Shown: piece after piece, positions 52,398-64,000 of the stretch
How the letters are laid out: each line of letters opens with the position of its first letter
Position numbering within the stretch: the stretch's first letter is position 1
Assembly: GCA_903813345.2 (NCBI GenBank)
Contig: CAIIXF020000005.1
Location: 10,855,375 to 10,919,374, forward strand
Length of the DNA stretch: 64,000 nt
Direction of reading: 5' to 3'
DNA from: Owenia fusiformis
Lineage: Eukaryota; Annelida; Polychaeta; Sabellida; Oweniidae
Notes under the pieces: generated by a model
What the model saw: the letters and a program-made list of their open reading frames with translations, nothing else
Told to the model about the DNA's origin: nothing
The model's database searches: none
Program-made: the position numbers and the translations under genes

Positions 52398-55300
52398 ATT
52401 TTTTAGAACCCAAATAATACAATATAATTTGATATATTCTGTTCAGATTGGAAAATACAAGAAAATAATATTTTTTAGAATAGAAAAAAATTCTAAATAA
52501 ACTGCAATCATCATATTTGGATCTCGCTTATTTCTAATTATATTATATTAATCTCTATATAATAGAGTATATTTTGCTGATTATATTTTTTTCCTTCATA
52601 ATATAATATAATAATTACAATACTGAATGGAAATACTGTATTATTACGCATCTTTTTACACAAATATCCGAAAATAAAACATCTTTTTATATATTATTTT
52701 ATTGATTTCACCAAGTGCAACATTTGAACCCAATCCGTCCACTGGTATTTGAGTTATTAAAGATTATACAGGGTTGGTAAAAAAACGTCTATATTTTTGT
52801 TTATGCTACAACGTTGTTGATATTACAGACAAATGTATAAACCATATATCATTGGAAAGACAATTCAATTTCCAACAAAATGATACATAATTTATTTGAT
52901 AAGGAGTGTTCGTCATAAAATATTATTTCGATTACCGGAGGGGTCAAAATCTTGATTTACCAATGCTGAATACAGAATGCTAAGAACTGACCAGACAGAT
53001 AGAACCCCTATGTCAGCTTTGGGGATATAATTCCAATTATACAAGGTCAAAATTGTTGATTTATGTATCAAATGAAAGAAAATTGATTTACAGATGCAAT
53101 ATCATTAAGTTCTTTTACCATTTTGATAGGTATTGGTAATATAGCCTAAATGATGCAGCGAAGTCTGTATCAAATAGATAAATACTTACTCATTTTCAAG
53201 ACATTTTGGACACAAAGCTTTGTTTTTAGGAATATGGGACAAACTATTCTCGCCCATATTTTAGGTGAAACTCAAACTATATGGGGGTTATTCTCAAAAA
53301 CAGTTTGCTATAGTACAAACTATATTTGGCTTTTTTCACAGTGAAGCCTATTTAAGGATAAAATTATCATTACCGTGTACTGCTTCATTCTTCTGAAATT
53401 TCTTCTTGGAGAAAGCTCATATGACCCTTGGCATTCGCTTATAAAATCTGAAGCAAATCTGTCCATCGCTATGATAGACGGACGAACTTCCATATAGACA
53501 AGTTCTAAAAGGTCACCCGACCACTTCTCTGGGGTAAGAATTTCAATAAAGCCTGTTATCTCAGCTTTGGTTTTGCCATAAAAAGCAATCAACCGTAGAT
53601 CACAGTGTAATTATCCCGACGAACAAAGTGCCTCGGATAACCCAACATATTGGATTGTTTGTGGGTTGGCTAACAAATGTGTGGCCTCTCGTATTTTGAT
53701 GCTAGTTTGTCAATATTATTTTCGAAACAAGGCCTCAAAATTAATATGGCTGAAACTCCCCAAATAAGGGCCAAACCTTCACCGTACTATCTATCGCTAA
53801 TGCTAAAATATGAATGTATTTTTCCATGTTCTATTGTACTGTTGTCCCTTTTCATTGCCTATACTTTTAGGTTTGATCGACTCACAAAAATTGGTGAACT
53901 GTAATTGTGAGAGATCTCCCCAAAGTATTTTGCAGATATACCTTGATTTAAATCGAATGTAGTTTAAAGATGATCCTGACTATCTAAACAAAAACCTAAA
54001 TGTCTTCCCGTTTCCATGACTTTGTATTAGGTTTGCGACCTTAGTAAGTCTTATATTATGCAAATTGAATGTAAATCACCACTCTATATATGTATTTTCA
54101 GATTTACTGTGTACCGTGATATTCACTACGGCAGAATACAAGGTATCTAACGAAATTGAATGACACGAGAAAAGCCTTAAAAACAAAGAGACCTTTAAAC
54201 AAGATGGCGCTCTCAAAAACGAGGACTTTATGTAAACAGAAAATGTCTTCTATCTTCAGACTCGCGAGTGACCTTTGGCTGGTTCTAAGATCTTTATTGG
54301 ACCATGATAACACTCCCATTCCAGAGAGTGGAGCTATGGACAATGGACACTGGATGTCATATTGATGGTGGCAACGTCTTGGAGAAGTAGCGTGAAAGTT
54401 CCTTGTTGGTTATGGTTGATTTTAATAAGACTTTGCCATGTCCCCATGTGCACCAGTCTTCACCCAGTTTTGCATTTAGGACATAGAGGATATTTATTTC
54501 CCTACCCCTAGTGATAAGGGTTTAACTGAGGTTGATAAAAGTTTGGTAAAGAAAAGCTCCATGAAACCGAGGCTTCCCTGAATGGTCAACTCTAAAGATC
54601 TCAGACATCTGTCAGGGGTTGTCTCCAATTTATTTTCTCATTTAAATGGGGTACTTTGCTTTCACATTCCAATGGGGAACTCAGTTTTCCTGTTTGGAGA
54701 ACGACACAACTTTTACAAGATACGCTCTTCTCCCTGTGCATTTATGGCATTCCTTGCCTCATTTATTGTATTACAAATACAAGAAAATTCATACGTGAAA
54801 ACAATGAATCAGCACAGAATATGAGATATTTGACATGGGAATGGGAATGAATGAAAATGAATCAAAACAGCCTATAATTGCGTGCAATTAGAAAATTGGA
54901 CAACATGGACGAACGAGCTGGTCATTCAATATGTACATTTGCATTCGCAGCTGGATATGATGGCAGTAATGTGTCCATAATGGTAGTCCTAAATAGTATG
55001 ATGATTTCCTTAATACATTCGAATCTATTTGTAAACTGACAGTTCCCATTGATAAGGATGACAAGACATGTCCGGTGATTCCTCATCATGGTAAATCTTG
55101 AAAAATAGAGGCTTTATAACCATGGGAAAATAGCACATTTTTCAAAAATATTGATGTATTGTCTCATTCATTATCATCGATAAGATGTCTCAAATAACAA
55201 AGGTGGAATAATTGAACAAAGAAATGTATATTTTAGGACCAGTAAAGATTATTGAGTCCAAGAGATAATTGATTCGTTATTTTACAACATCTGATAAAGA

Positions 55301-56552
55301 TTTTCTTTTAGATGTGATATCAATCAATTTAATGTCGTATTTTGACAAACGAGGTCACACAATGGTCCATAATTCTCAAATTTATTTTATCGAACAAACA
55401 AGTTCGCATAATATTTTGTTTATATTTATGTTTGGTTTTACTGATCAATACTGAAAATATAAGGAGGACGATACTGGAAGAGATACACAATATATAAAAC
55501 ATGTCCAAAGTATATATACAATAAAGGGAACCGACATCACCTTAGAGGTATATTAAGTGCTTTCATTTCATCCAAAAAGAATAAGGTCAATCAATCAAAA
55601 GAAAATTGCTATACACTTTCTTAATGCAGCATTCGCATGGTTAATAGTTTAAATCACGGCCAAGCCCCGGGGATTACGCTATCGCAAACAATATCAATAT
55701 AGGAGTCATTAGCGGTTTATCCAAAGCAACATATCACAAATACAAGTTGCTTTTTCTTTGAATTGATTTTTTCTCTAAAATGAATTCAATTTTGCCACAC
55801 AATATTAATCCCAAGGAGGGTAACCTATATTCTGTTCATATATGTCAGAATAAAGCAACAGGCTCTTAACCTCACAACGATAGTACACGAATTCGAAACC
55901 ACTCTTGAGTTATATGCCTATGATTCTAGTATTCATAAAATAATAAGACACGAGGAATAGGCCCAAGAGAGTCTTGCTGACAAGATATTGACACATTGCT
56001 TTTTGTTCCACAGCCTGGAACAAAACAGGGCTATGTTGCTACTGATAAGATGCATGACTATTTAATAAAAATATAGTGAAATCCACGACATGACACTATG
56101 TCTACAGCGGATGTTTGACACCTGAATATAAACGGAAGTGATGCTAAAAATCCCAAAGCAAAACAAGGACATTAATTTATGCAATCTGCAAGTAGGAAAT
56201 TGAATAAAGAACTGTTTTGATAAATACTACAATGGTGATGTTCAATTCTTAGTTGAGACATGTCATAATTCCGTGATTTATTTTCACAAGAGAGAAATTA
56301 ATTTAATGTTTATTACATGATAATACCAATATTAGTGCAATGAGATTGCATTGACTTTATTGGAATCAGTGTAATATTTCAATCTCATTGTAAAAATCGG
56401 GAAAATTAGTTTATACCAAATCCATAGGCACATCAATATCAGTCTTATGGAGTTCTGGAAATAATCATGTGATAGATCTAATATTATATTTTATTTTTGT
56501 ACTCAAATCGAGTCTCTATTTAAATTCAACAGTCACCAATCATTTTCTTTGA
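52398..56552. other. Non-coding stretch; one mariner-like end
   Basis: 52398-52690 is AT-rich low complexity. TACAGGGTTGGTAAAAAAACG at 52768 resembles a mariner-type end, with no partner found. The frames at 53320-53592 (minus) and 54104-54365 have no recognisable domain. An 11-bp inverted repeat CAATGAGATTG/CAATCTCATTG lies at about 56339 and 56380. Confidence 0.35.
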
Positions 56553-57140
56553 AGCTACAGTAGTAGCGCTAGAGTTCAAAATCTCAAGGTTACGGCACCT
56601 GAATCGTCAAGCTACAATAGTAGCGCTAGAGTACAAAATCTCCAGATCACTACACCTAGATCACCAAGTTACAATAGTAGCGTAGAGTTGAAAATCTCTA
56701 GGTTACGACACCTGAATCGCCAAGCTACAACTGTAGCCCTAGATCAAAATATGTAAGCTACGACACCTAAATCACCAAGCTACAGTAGTAGCGCTAGAGT
56801 TCAAAATCTCTAGGTTACGACACCAGAAAACATCCAGATTACTACACCTAGATCACCAAGTTACAATAGTAGCGTATTAGAGTTAAAAATCGCTATCTTA
56901 CGACACCTAAATTGCCAAGCTACATATGTAGGTAGCCCTAGAGTTCAAAATCTCTAGTTTACGACACCTAAATCACCAAGCTACAATAAAAGCGCTGGAA
57001 AATCTCTAGGTTGCGACACCTGAATCGGCAAGCTACAATAATAGCGCTGGGAGTACAAAATCTCTGGGTTACGACACCTGAATCGCCAAGCTATAATAGT
57101 AGCGCTAGAGTACAAAATCTCCAGAGCTGCAATAGTCCAG
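56553..57140. repeat. 57-bp tandem repeat, ~10 copies
   Basis: The unit contains AGCTACAATAGTAGCGCTAG, GTTCAAAATCTCTAGG and TTACGACACCTGAATCGCCA. Several copies carry variants (ATCACTACACCTAGATC) or deletions. 57 is a multiple of 3, which explains the open frame at 57011-57211. Confidence 0.93.
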
Positions 57141-57964
57141 CACTAATCCGGGTCAATCAATTGATACTAGGTATCCAAGAAGTGCAGCCTTTATCTGTGC
57201 ATTTGAAGTAGAAATGAATGTGACTTTACAGTACAAACGATCTTGCTGTCCAGATATACTGGAATTCGTTATATCATCTTGCACTATTTGATTTACTAGA
57301 GCAGAAGACCTTGATTGCAACATTTGTTTTGTTACTCCCAAATGGTCTTCCCTAATGAGTTGACAACCTAATAAGATCCACCTAAATGTATTGGCTCGCC
57401 GAGATTTAATCACAATTCTGGCGATATCGAATGTTGAATGATTATCAATCAAGTCGGGTAATCCTCTACGGACTGAACGTAGCCGTATAGAGATCTGAGA
57501 AACTGGCCTGTATAAGTGTTTTCATACAAGGACATGTAAAGCAGCTTGAGTGTGGAATGTCTAATGTGTTCAGCTCTCTTTAAAACAGTCAAGCTCTCTT
57601 AAGTATTGTATGGAACTGTTTTAACCGTGACAGGGCTAACTTCCAAATGGATTGATCAATCTGTCTAACCTTGACAGCGATTGCTTAAAGGCTTTTTTCA
57701 TAGAGCCTCTACAGTACATCCTAGTACTGTTTAACCCAGACAGGCGCAGTCTTGCTTTCATCTATCCAAAAATACCTTGACAAGTTCGTTCATGTTATTG
57801 TCTGTTCCAAATTGCCATGACATAAATTAACATGAAAATATTCTGTTAAATCATTTCATACTTTGATCAATATTTGGGATGTTGGGGTTCGTTTTGATGA
57901 CCAAGATTGGTAGGGGATAAACAAATCATCCTATAGTCGGTTCAGGATGTTTGGATTATCCCTT
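57141..57964. other. Non-coding stretch, nothing recognised
   Basis: Degenerate repeats of CTGTTTAACC.TGACAGG-like text are seen around 57605-57745. No gene supported. Confidence 0.35.
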
Positions 57965-58498
57965 GGCCAATATAATATATCTCTCCTCGGGACCTACGGC
58001 CTTCGGGCAGATATATTAAGCTAGCCGTACCAATGGGACATGATGGGACATCAATGGGAGTTATTGAGTAAAATATTTTTATTGGACATAAAGGGACAAG
58101 TTCGGACATTCCCATGGGCCATCCTTGGGACATCAGGGGACACTGTCCTACGTTGCCCCTTTTTGTCCCAAGTTGTCCCCGGGACATTGTCCCAAGTTGT
58201 TCCCGGGACATTGTCCTAAGTTGTCCGATTTTGTCCCTTTATGTCCCAAGAAAAGAATGAACATGTTGATTCTTTTCTTGGGACATATTACCGGACAAAT
58301 GAGGGGCATTTCATTACGTTATGATCATATCATCATTATCTGACAAAATGGCGCTATATTCCAGACATCATCTGACGAAATGGGACAATGGGGGTCAAAT
58401 GATGTCCAGGGGACAAGAGCGGACAAGTTGGGACAAAACAGACAAAGGGACAAAGTCGGGCATTGTCCCATTGGTGTACGGCTAGCTTTATATTGGCC
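57965..58498. mobile_element. GGGACA-rich foldback element with nested inverted ends
   Basis: Outer arms GGCCAATATAA (57965-57975) and TTATATTGGCC (58488-58498); inner arms AGCTAGCCGTAC...CAATGGGACA (from 58019) and TGTCCCATTGGTGTACGGCTAGCT (to 58487, two extra bases). Between them GGGACA and TGTCCC or close variants recur more than twenty times. They include a perfect 17-bp-arm hairpin TGTCCCAAGAAAAGAAT/ATTCTTTTCTTGGGACA (58242-58258, 58269-58285). Frames over it are repeat artefacts. Probably a non-autonomous foldback DNA transposon. Confidence 0.75.
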
Positions 58499-58629
58499 TC
58501 AGGATAACCCCAATACCCTGAACCGCAACCCCAAACTGTTCCGTTGATGGTATGCAAAATAGCACAAGGTCAAGGTAATTTTTTCTATCAAAATTACCTA
58601 GACATGCATCATCACGTTTATTTTCTGTC

Positions 58630-59930
58630 AGTGTCTTTTTAGACATTCGGTGTCCTATTTATCTGTCCAACATAGCCTTGATATGCAATAGTGTCATTCA
58701 TATCTGTCCAATGTGGTTTAGACACACGTGGTCTTTTTATATCTGCCCAACATTTCCTTGATAATGCTGTCTTGTTCATATATGCCGAATGTGGTTTAGA
58801 CACACACAGTCCCTTTACATTTGTCCAACACAACCTACAACTTGCACAGTCTCGTTCATATCTTTCGAATGTTAAGACATACATAGTACTGTCAATATCT
58901 GTCCAACATTGCCGAGACATACACAGTGTTATTCCCTTTTGTCCAATATCGTTTACACGTGCACCGTATGTTAATCATACATGTCCAATATTGTTTAGAC
59001 ATGAATAGTCCTGTTAATATCTGTCCAACGCAGAGTTATACAGGGTGTCAAATAAGTCTGTTCTCCCCCCTTAACTTTTTTATCTTTAAATTGATCATAC
59101 TTTCCCATATATCATTTTGAAGCTTATGGAAAATGCTGATCACCCTCAAAAAGTCAATCATAAACTCCTCCTCATAAGTTGCTACAATGTTTCTTGTAAG
59201 GTTGTAGTTGACCTTTGATTATGTCAAAACAAGTAAAATTACAAGGTATTAGTGAATGAAAAGTGAAAGTTGATACTACAGTGACAATCCCAACATTGGG
59301 TGATTTCGATGTTTCTCAATATCGTAACAGAGTAAAATGTGTTACATTCAGGGGAGCTTTTGAAGCAGTGGCTTCTTTCATCACAAAATAGTTGATAACA
59401 GCCAAAACTAAACGTTCTGAATGATTTATATAGGATCATATCTTCCTAGAATTGATGCAATCCGGGCTGCTGGGGGAGACATACAGACTATTAAAAAGTC
59501 AAATATGGACATCACTAAAAATACTCTAAAAAATTTGGAACATAACCAATCACTCTGAAATTTGGTGTGTGATCAGCAAATTAAATTCCCTTTAAGATGA
59601 TATCTACCAACCTTATGTTATTTCTGAATTAAAAAAGTTAAGGGGGGAGAACAGACTTATTTGATGCCCTGTACACAGTCTGAGTCTTGTTCATATATGT
59701 CCAATATTGTTTAGAAACGAATAGTTCTGTTTATATATTTGCCCAACGCAGAGTCACACATAATATGAGTCTTGTTTATATGTATATGTCCAATCTTAAA
59801 TATTTAGACATTAATTATCTTAATTTATATCTTTCCAACGTAGAGTCGTGCACAGTATGGGTCTTATTCGTATATGTCAAATATTGTTTACTACAATAGG
59901 TATGAATAGTCTTGTTTATACGAGTGTATA
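58630..59930. repeat. Diverged GTCCAATATTGTTTAGAC minisatellite, split by a MITE
   Basis: Units of roughly 60 bp combine TCTTGTTCATATATGTCCAA, TATTGTTTAGACA and ATCTGTCCAACGCAGAGT. They occupy 58630-59038 and resume at 59674-59930 on the other side of an inserted element. Copies are strongly diverged. The frames at 58639-59120 and 59687-59899 derive from the repeat. Confidence 0.8.
59039..59673. mobile_element. 631-bp TA-flanked mariner-type element
   Basis: CAGGGTGTCAAATAAGTCTG at 59041 continues TTCTCCCCCCTTAACTTTTT and is mirrored at the right end (59630-59671) with one or two mismatches. TA lies on both sides. Removal of the element rejoins CAGAGTTA-TA-CACAGTCTGAG, which matches intact units of the host minisatellite (CAGAGTCACACATAATATGAG). 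A short frame near 59450 (RIDAIRAAGGDIQ) resembles the end of a mariner transposase, only tentatively. Confidence 0.88.
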
Positions 59931-62900
59931 TTTTACTTGAACCATTAAATACTCTATACTTTCTCGATAAAATTTGTTCAGAAATTGCAAATTCAGTACC
60001 AGTTCAGAGGATGTTGCTTTAATTTCGCGTGACTTATAAAAAGCCTTTGACAGGTTCCTATGGTCGATAATTTGTTTCCTTAGTAGACCCAGTTATTTGT
60101 TTGAGTTTCCTGTTTCGGAGCGTATATAAATGATTTAATAAAACTCTGCATATATGGAAAGCGCTTCTTATAGAGTGAAACCAAACGTATATAACCATGT
60201 CGATACAAATATTTAGCCAGGGGCTATTGCTAGTACTTAATAGCCAATACCATATGATTGTTTTGTCAGGCAAGTAACTGAATACAAAATCGAAATCTGA
60301 TTTACACGACTAATGAGCATAAGCGTACTTCAAGCAGCAAGTGTTACGAACACGATGAAAAAATTGTGCATACCTTAATTGTTGTATATTTCATTATCTT
60401 CATCCTATAATACAACATGTAAGTGACGTATAGAAATAATAAGAGATACCCATGACCAACAAGGATACCGAGCAAGGAAATTATATTCCCTTCATTATCA
60501 ATTATATAAAATTAAACACATTAATTGTGGAATCAATCAAAAGTTAACGTGTATACTTGTAAATTGAATACAGTGAAAGTTTTGATAAATTGTGAAAATC
60601 TTAAATATAGGATGTTTTGTGATTGTTACAGTCTTAACCAAACACTATATTTTAGTTCATTGTTATTTCGACGATTATATCGATACTCTATAAGTTTTTC
60701 TTATTGTTCTTTGCTTGTAAGTTCATAATTTTGGATACTGGGGTTTGTTTATACTCTTAAATGTTTTCTTTTTCCGCGCTTTTCTCACTTTTGTACATGT
60801 CCTAGGATGGTCGTTATAAGGTGTCGTTTTGATTTTGATGTCACTATTACATTACGAATATTTTGCTCAAACAGCTTTGTGCTATATTCGTGCTACATAT
60901 CTTGGGAAATAAAGGTCTCAGAATTCAAACACATTTCACAAATATAGTTCAGCATAGACACATACCACAACTGGGATGACTTAATGTTTATTTATTGAGA
61001 CATTTCATGATATCAAAAATCGAACCCATGACATTTCTGCAATGGGGTGAAACTCACAATTTCAATTCAATTCCATATATCGACCCCGAATGTATCAGGA
61101 ATTCAGGATATACCGACATAGCTATAGTCATGTATAGCTCTCGATCTCTCACTTATCATTTACTAGGCTGCCTAAATGTCTCGTTCACGATTGTAATTGG
61201 TTATAAGACAAACTCAGATCACCTGAGTCTATTTACCGTTAACTTCTCTTTACGTCGCTTACAATAACAATTATTGTAATATAAGATGCCATTCTGTGGA
61301 ATAAGTGATCACTTATTGTTCCATTATTGCCACGTAGAAAATAATCAAACTACGTTCATTGAATTTAAAACACAATATCCATTTGGTCATTATTTAGACT
61401 GCATAACAGATAAATATGAAGTTCTGAATTAAAAATGTTATAACATTGCAGTTATAATCCCTAATTAGCTAGAACTTGGCACATAAAACAACTCTTTTGT
61501 TATTAGCTAGTGACATTACTCCACAAAACACGATTAATTAAGACGAAACTGTCAACCTCTGAAATTATGTTATTTCTCAGACTTTTGAAGTCACGTGACC
61601 ATGACAGCTTTGACGTACAGTGAAACTGAGTTATTCCAAGGGCTTATGTGATACCCGGGCATTAGTACATAATATGTATATACGAAACGAAACCAGGGGC
61701 TTTGCATGTCCTCATTACAGTGTAGTGGTTAAAGGGGTTGGATTTCTACGACCTAGGCACTTTTTTCAGCACCGTTTTGCAGTAACTACATTACCAAGTA
61801 CAGAACTTAATATGAGACAGTAATACAGAACTGAATTAATAGCCTTCCTATAGGAATGCAGGCACTCACAAATGGGTTTTACCTGACTGTAAAAAGTACA
61901 ACTGAAATGTTCTTTTCAGGTAAGAGTTCACTCATATATGAGCAATACCTGCCATGAAAGAGCCTCTACTGGGCGTAAAATGCATCCACAAATGAGTTTT
62001 ATCTGACTTTAAACCACACTTAAGGTAGCAACACATGAACTGTATTTTATTTTAAAGTTTATCCAGCTATAACAAAGAGCAGTGTATTATTTCTATATTG
62101 TTGTTAAATAATGTACACATAGACATATCGAGCCAAAACCATTGTGACACAAAAGACGATTGACTATCACATGCAGTGCACTAAAGCTTTGCCCCTTGGT
62201 CATTATTTTTCTAATACCCAAGACTCATTGTTTATCCCTAACTTAAAAAGTACAACTGATTTGGCCTTTTAGGCATTGTTAGCTCACATTAGAATTAATG
62301 TGTAATACATAACAATTACAACCGATATAGCCTCTTCGGTATCTATAGACTGCACTCACAAACTGACAGTAAATATAACAAATAAATATAGTTCCAACTT
62401 AATTGCATAATCGATATCTAAAAATATAATTCTAAAACCTTCTATTTAAAGCATTTTGCATTGTGATTGATGTTGTCGTAGGCACAACTTTTGACACAAT
62501 GATGTCAGGACTTGTTATAGAATATTAGGCATGCACTCAATATATAATCTTTCCAATATCACTGTAATATTCAATTAGTGATATATCTCATTTGTTTGTC
62601 TTTGCATTATATAAACAAGTATTTGTTGTTTGACCCTTGTCTATGATAGTGATAAATTCTGTAAATATATATATGTTCACTTTAAATGCGAAAGTGTCGA
62701 TTTCGATTTTCTCAGTTTTCATTAAAAAACATTGAATTTTCAACAACATTGAAATGTATGATACGGTTATCAAAACCCTTCCCTAAGCGGTGGAAGATGC
62801 TGTTAAACTGTGGGTGCCATGCACAAATGATTATACTCCAGAGTTTCCCTGTCATATTGTAAGCCTGATTTAGTTCAAATATGAAAGCATTATTACCTCA

Positions 62901-62973
62901 ACTACTACAAAGAAGTTAATTCAATGAAAGCTAAAAATATCGAAATCGACACTTACCGCCCGCCATCTTAGAT
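59931..62973. other. Non-coding stretch; weak degenerate repeats
   Basis: Around 61860-62360 fragments such as GCACTCACAAA, AAAAAGTACAACTGA and CCTTTTAGG/CTCTTCGG recur, suggesting an old tandem repeat. No gene recognised. Confidence 0.35.
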
Positions 62974-62999
62974 GCGAAGGTAACGGCCGTTACCTTCGC
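62974..62999. repeat. Perfect 26-bp palindrome
   Basis: GCGAAGGTAACGG followed immediately by its complement CCGTTACCTTCGC, with no spacer. Preceded by CGCCATCTTAGAT. GC-rich against an AT-rich background. Confidence 0.95.
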
Positions 63000-64000
63000 T
63001 TGATACTGACCAGTGACATTTGCTCAATTGTTAAAGTCAGTGTTTCTCAGAATTACATTGCTTATGATCGGAAACTGTATCTGTATCAAAGTTCATGTGA
63101 AAATAATAAAGGACCTTATACACCCTCCATTGGGATCTCCCCATGGGAAAAAAATAATTCATCTGATTTTTCAAAATGAGTATTCTGCTTCAATTATTAC
63201 ATTTATATGCACACTAGTATCTTGTTGACCTATATTCAGCACTGTATTGATGTATAGGCCACTTATTAGGGTCATAATTCAATCATGAAGTGTAGAGGCA
63301 TAGATTCCAAACCAGGAAGTATTTTTGTGTCTGTCAAAATCCATTTACATCCTACGCATCCCTGCATCTTATCCAAATATGTTACTACACAATGAAATAT
63401 AATAGTATAATCTTTGGTTTTACAAACTTGTATGATATTTGATAAGAAGTGTAAAAGTTGTTTTTGGAGCATTTTTCTATAGCCATTTGTAGGGGAAAAA
63501 ATGATAATCAATGGAAACCAATGGCCTCTATTGGGATCTGCTGATATCCTCATGTTAAGTCAATGGTGCACAGCCCCATGTAAGTCAATACAACCTTACT
63601 GAACGAAATGATTCCTATCTCAGCTTATGTGTGTCCGAGCACTTTAATATTTTCCAAAGTATTATATGACATTTTATTCTTCATGTTACACCTACGAATG
63701 ATTCATTTTGACCATAGGGATATTTGCCAATAATTGCACCTTGTCCTTTATTCCAAGAATCTTTTTTACAAACAAATTTTGAACGACCCTCAACATTTGT
63801 AGATTCAAGGTTATTGTTGTCATTATCAGATCTCGATTTGTTTGAATCTATGATTCTCCATAATTGAATGTCATTAGGCCTAATACATTGTAAATATTGA
63901 AGCAATTTTTGTCACATCTGTTTCATCAAATCCTGATAACATTACTTCATTTCTCAATGGATTAATATCATCAAGAGCATAGAACAAGGGAGCTTGTAAA
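63000..64000. other. Non-coding end of the window, nothing recognised
   Basis: Short chance frames only. Confidence 0.35.

Noticed and set aside
53320-53592. 90-codon minus-strand ORF as an exon
   Set aside because: No recognised domain or supporting splice context; length is within chance expectation for this composition.
61715-61800. tRNA-derived SINE head (GTGTAGTGGTTAAAGG)
   Set aside because: Resembles a tRNA D-arm but there is no B box or second half.

Overview
This is animal nuclear DNA: AT-rich, about 64 kb, with one clearly intact protein-coding gene and an otherwise intergenic or intronic landscape of short tandem repeats, foldback and MITE-type DNA elements and decayed LINEs. There are no operons, Shine-Dalgarno sites or tightly packed ORFs. 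The receptor type and the repeat types (TA-flanked mariner-like ends, CR1/Jockey-type reverse transcriptase, hAT-like CAGGCCCG ends) fit a marine-type invertebrate. The phylum cannot be settled by reading.

The gene is an intronless class A GPCR on the minus strand (3245-4726). It has all seven helices and the signature residues of a beta-adrenergic-like amine receptor, most like beta-type octopamine receptors.

Layout. 0-5 kb: 21-bp minisatellite, a TA-flanked MITE, the GPCR. 6-13 kb: 61-bp and ~57-bp tandem arrays, hairpin elements, a (TATTG)14 microsatellite. 15-19.5 kb: short inverted-repeat elements and a 5'-truncated minus-strand LINE that appears to sit inside another repeat. 21-26 kb: a dispersed repeat, an unusual GAACG-studded element with terminal inverted repeats, and the C-terminal part of a second LINE. 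28-33 kb: a 206-bp tandem duplication, a hAT-like MITE, a 354-bp MITE with a CAGGG duplication, and a 165-bp hairpin-rich insert bounded by a 14-bp perfect direct repeat. 35.2-36.6 kb: a 43-bp minisatellite with higher-order structure. 39.8-47.6 kb: dispersed repeats, a foldback mariner relic with transposase remains, long hairpins and a 1.36-kb inverted-repeat element. 47.9-52.4 kb: diverged tandem units of ~165 bp and ~545 bp. 56.5-60 kb: a 57-bp array, a GGGACA-rich foldback element, and a minisatellite split by a TA-flanked MITE.

Most open frames over 60 codons elsewhere look like chance or repeat-driven frames. In particular the 21-, 43- and 57-bp arrays generate long but meaningless repetitive ORFs. 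I saw no convincing tRNA, rRNA or conserved microRNA gene and no multi-gene system. The most novel-looking items are the hairpin-rich retroposon-like insert at 32.5 kb, the GAACG element at 24.2-25 kb and the four-unit array at 49.7-52.4 kb.
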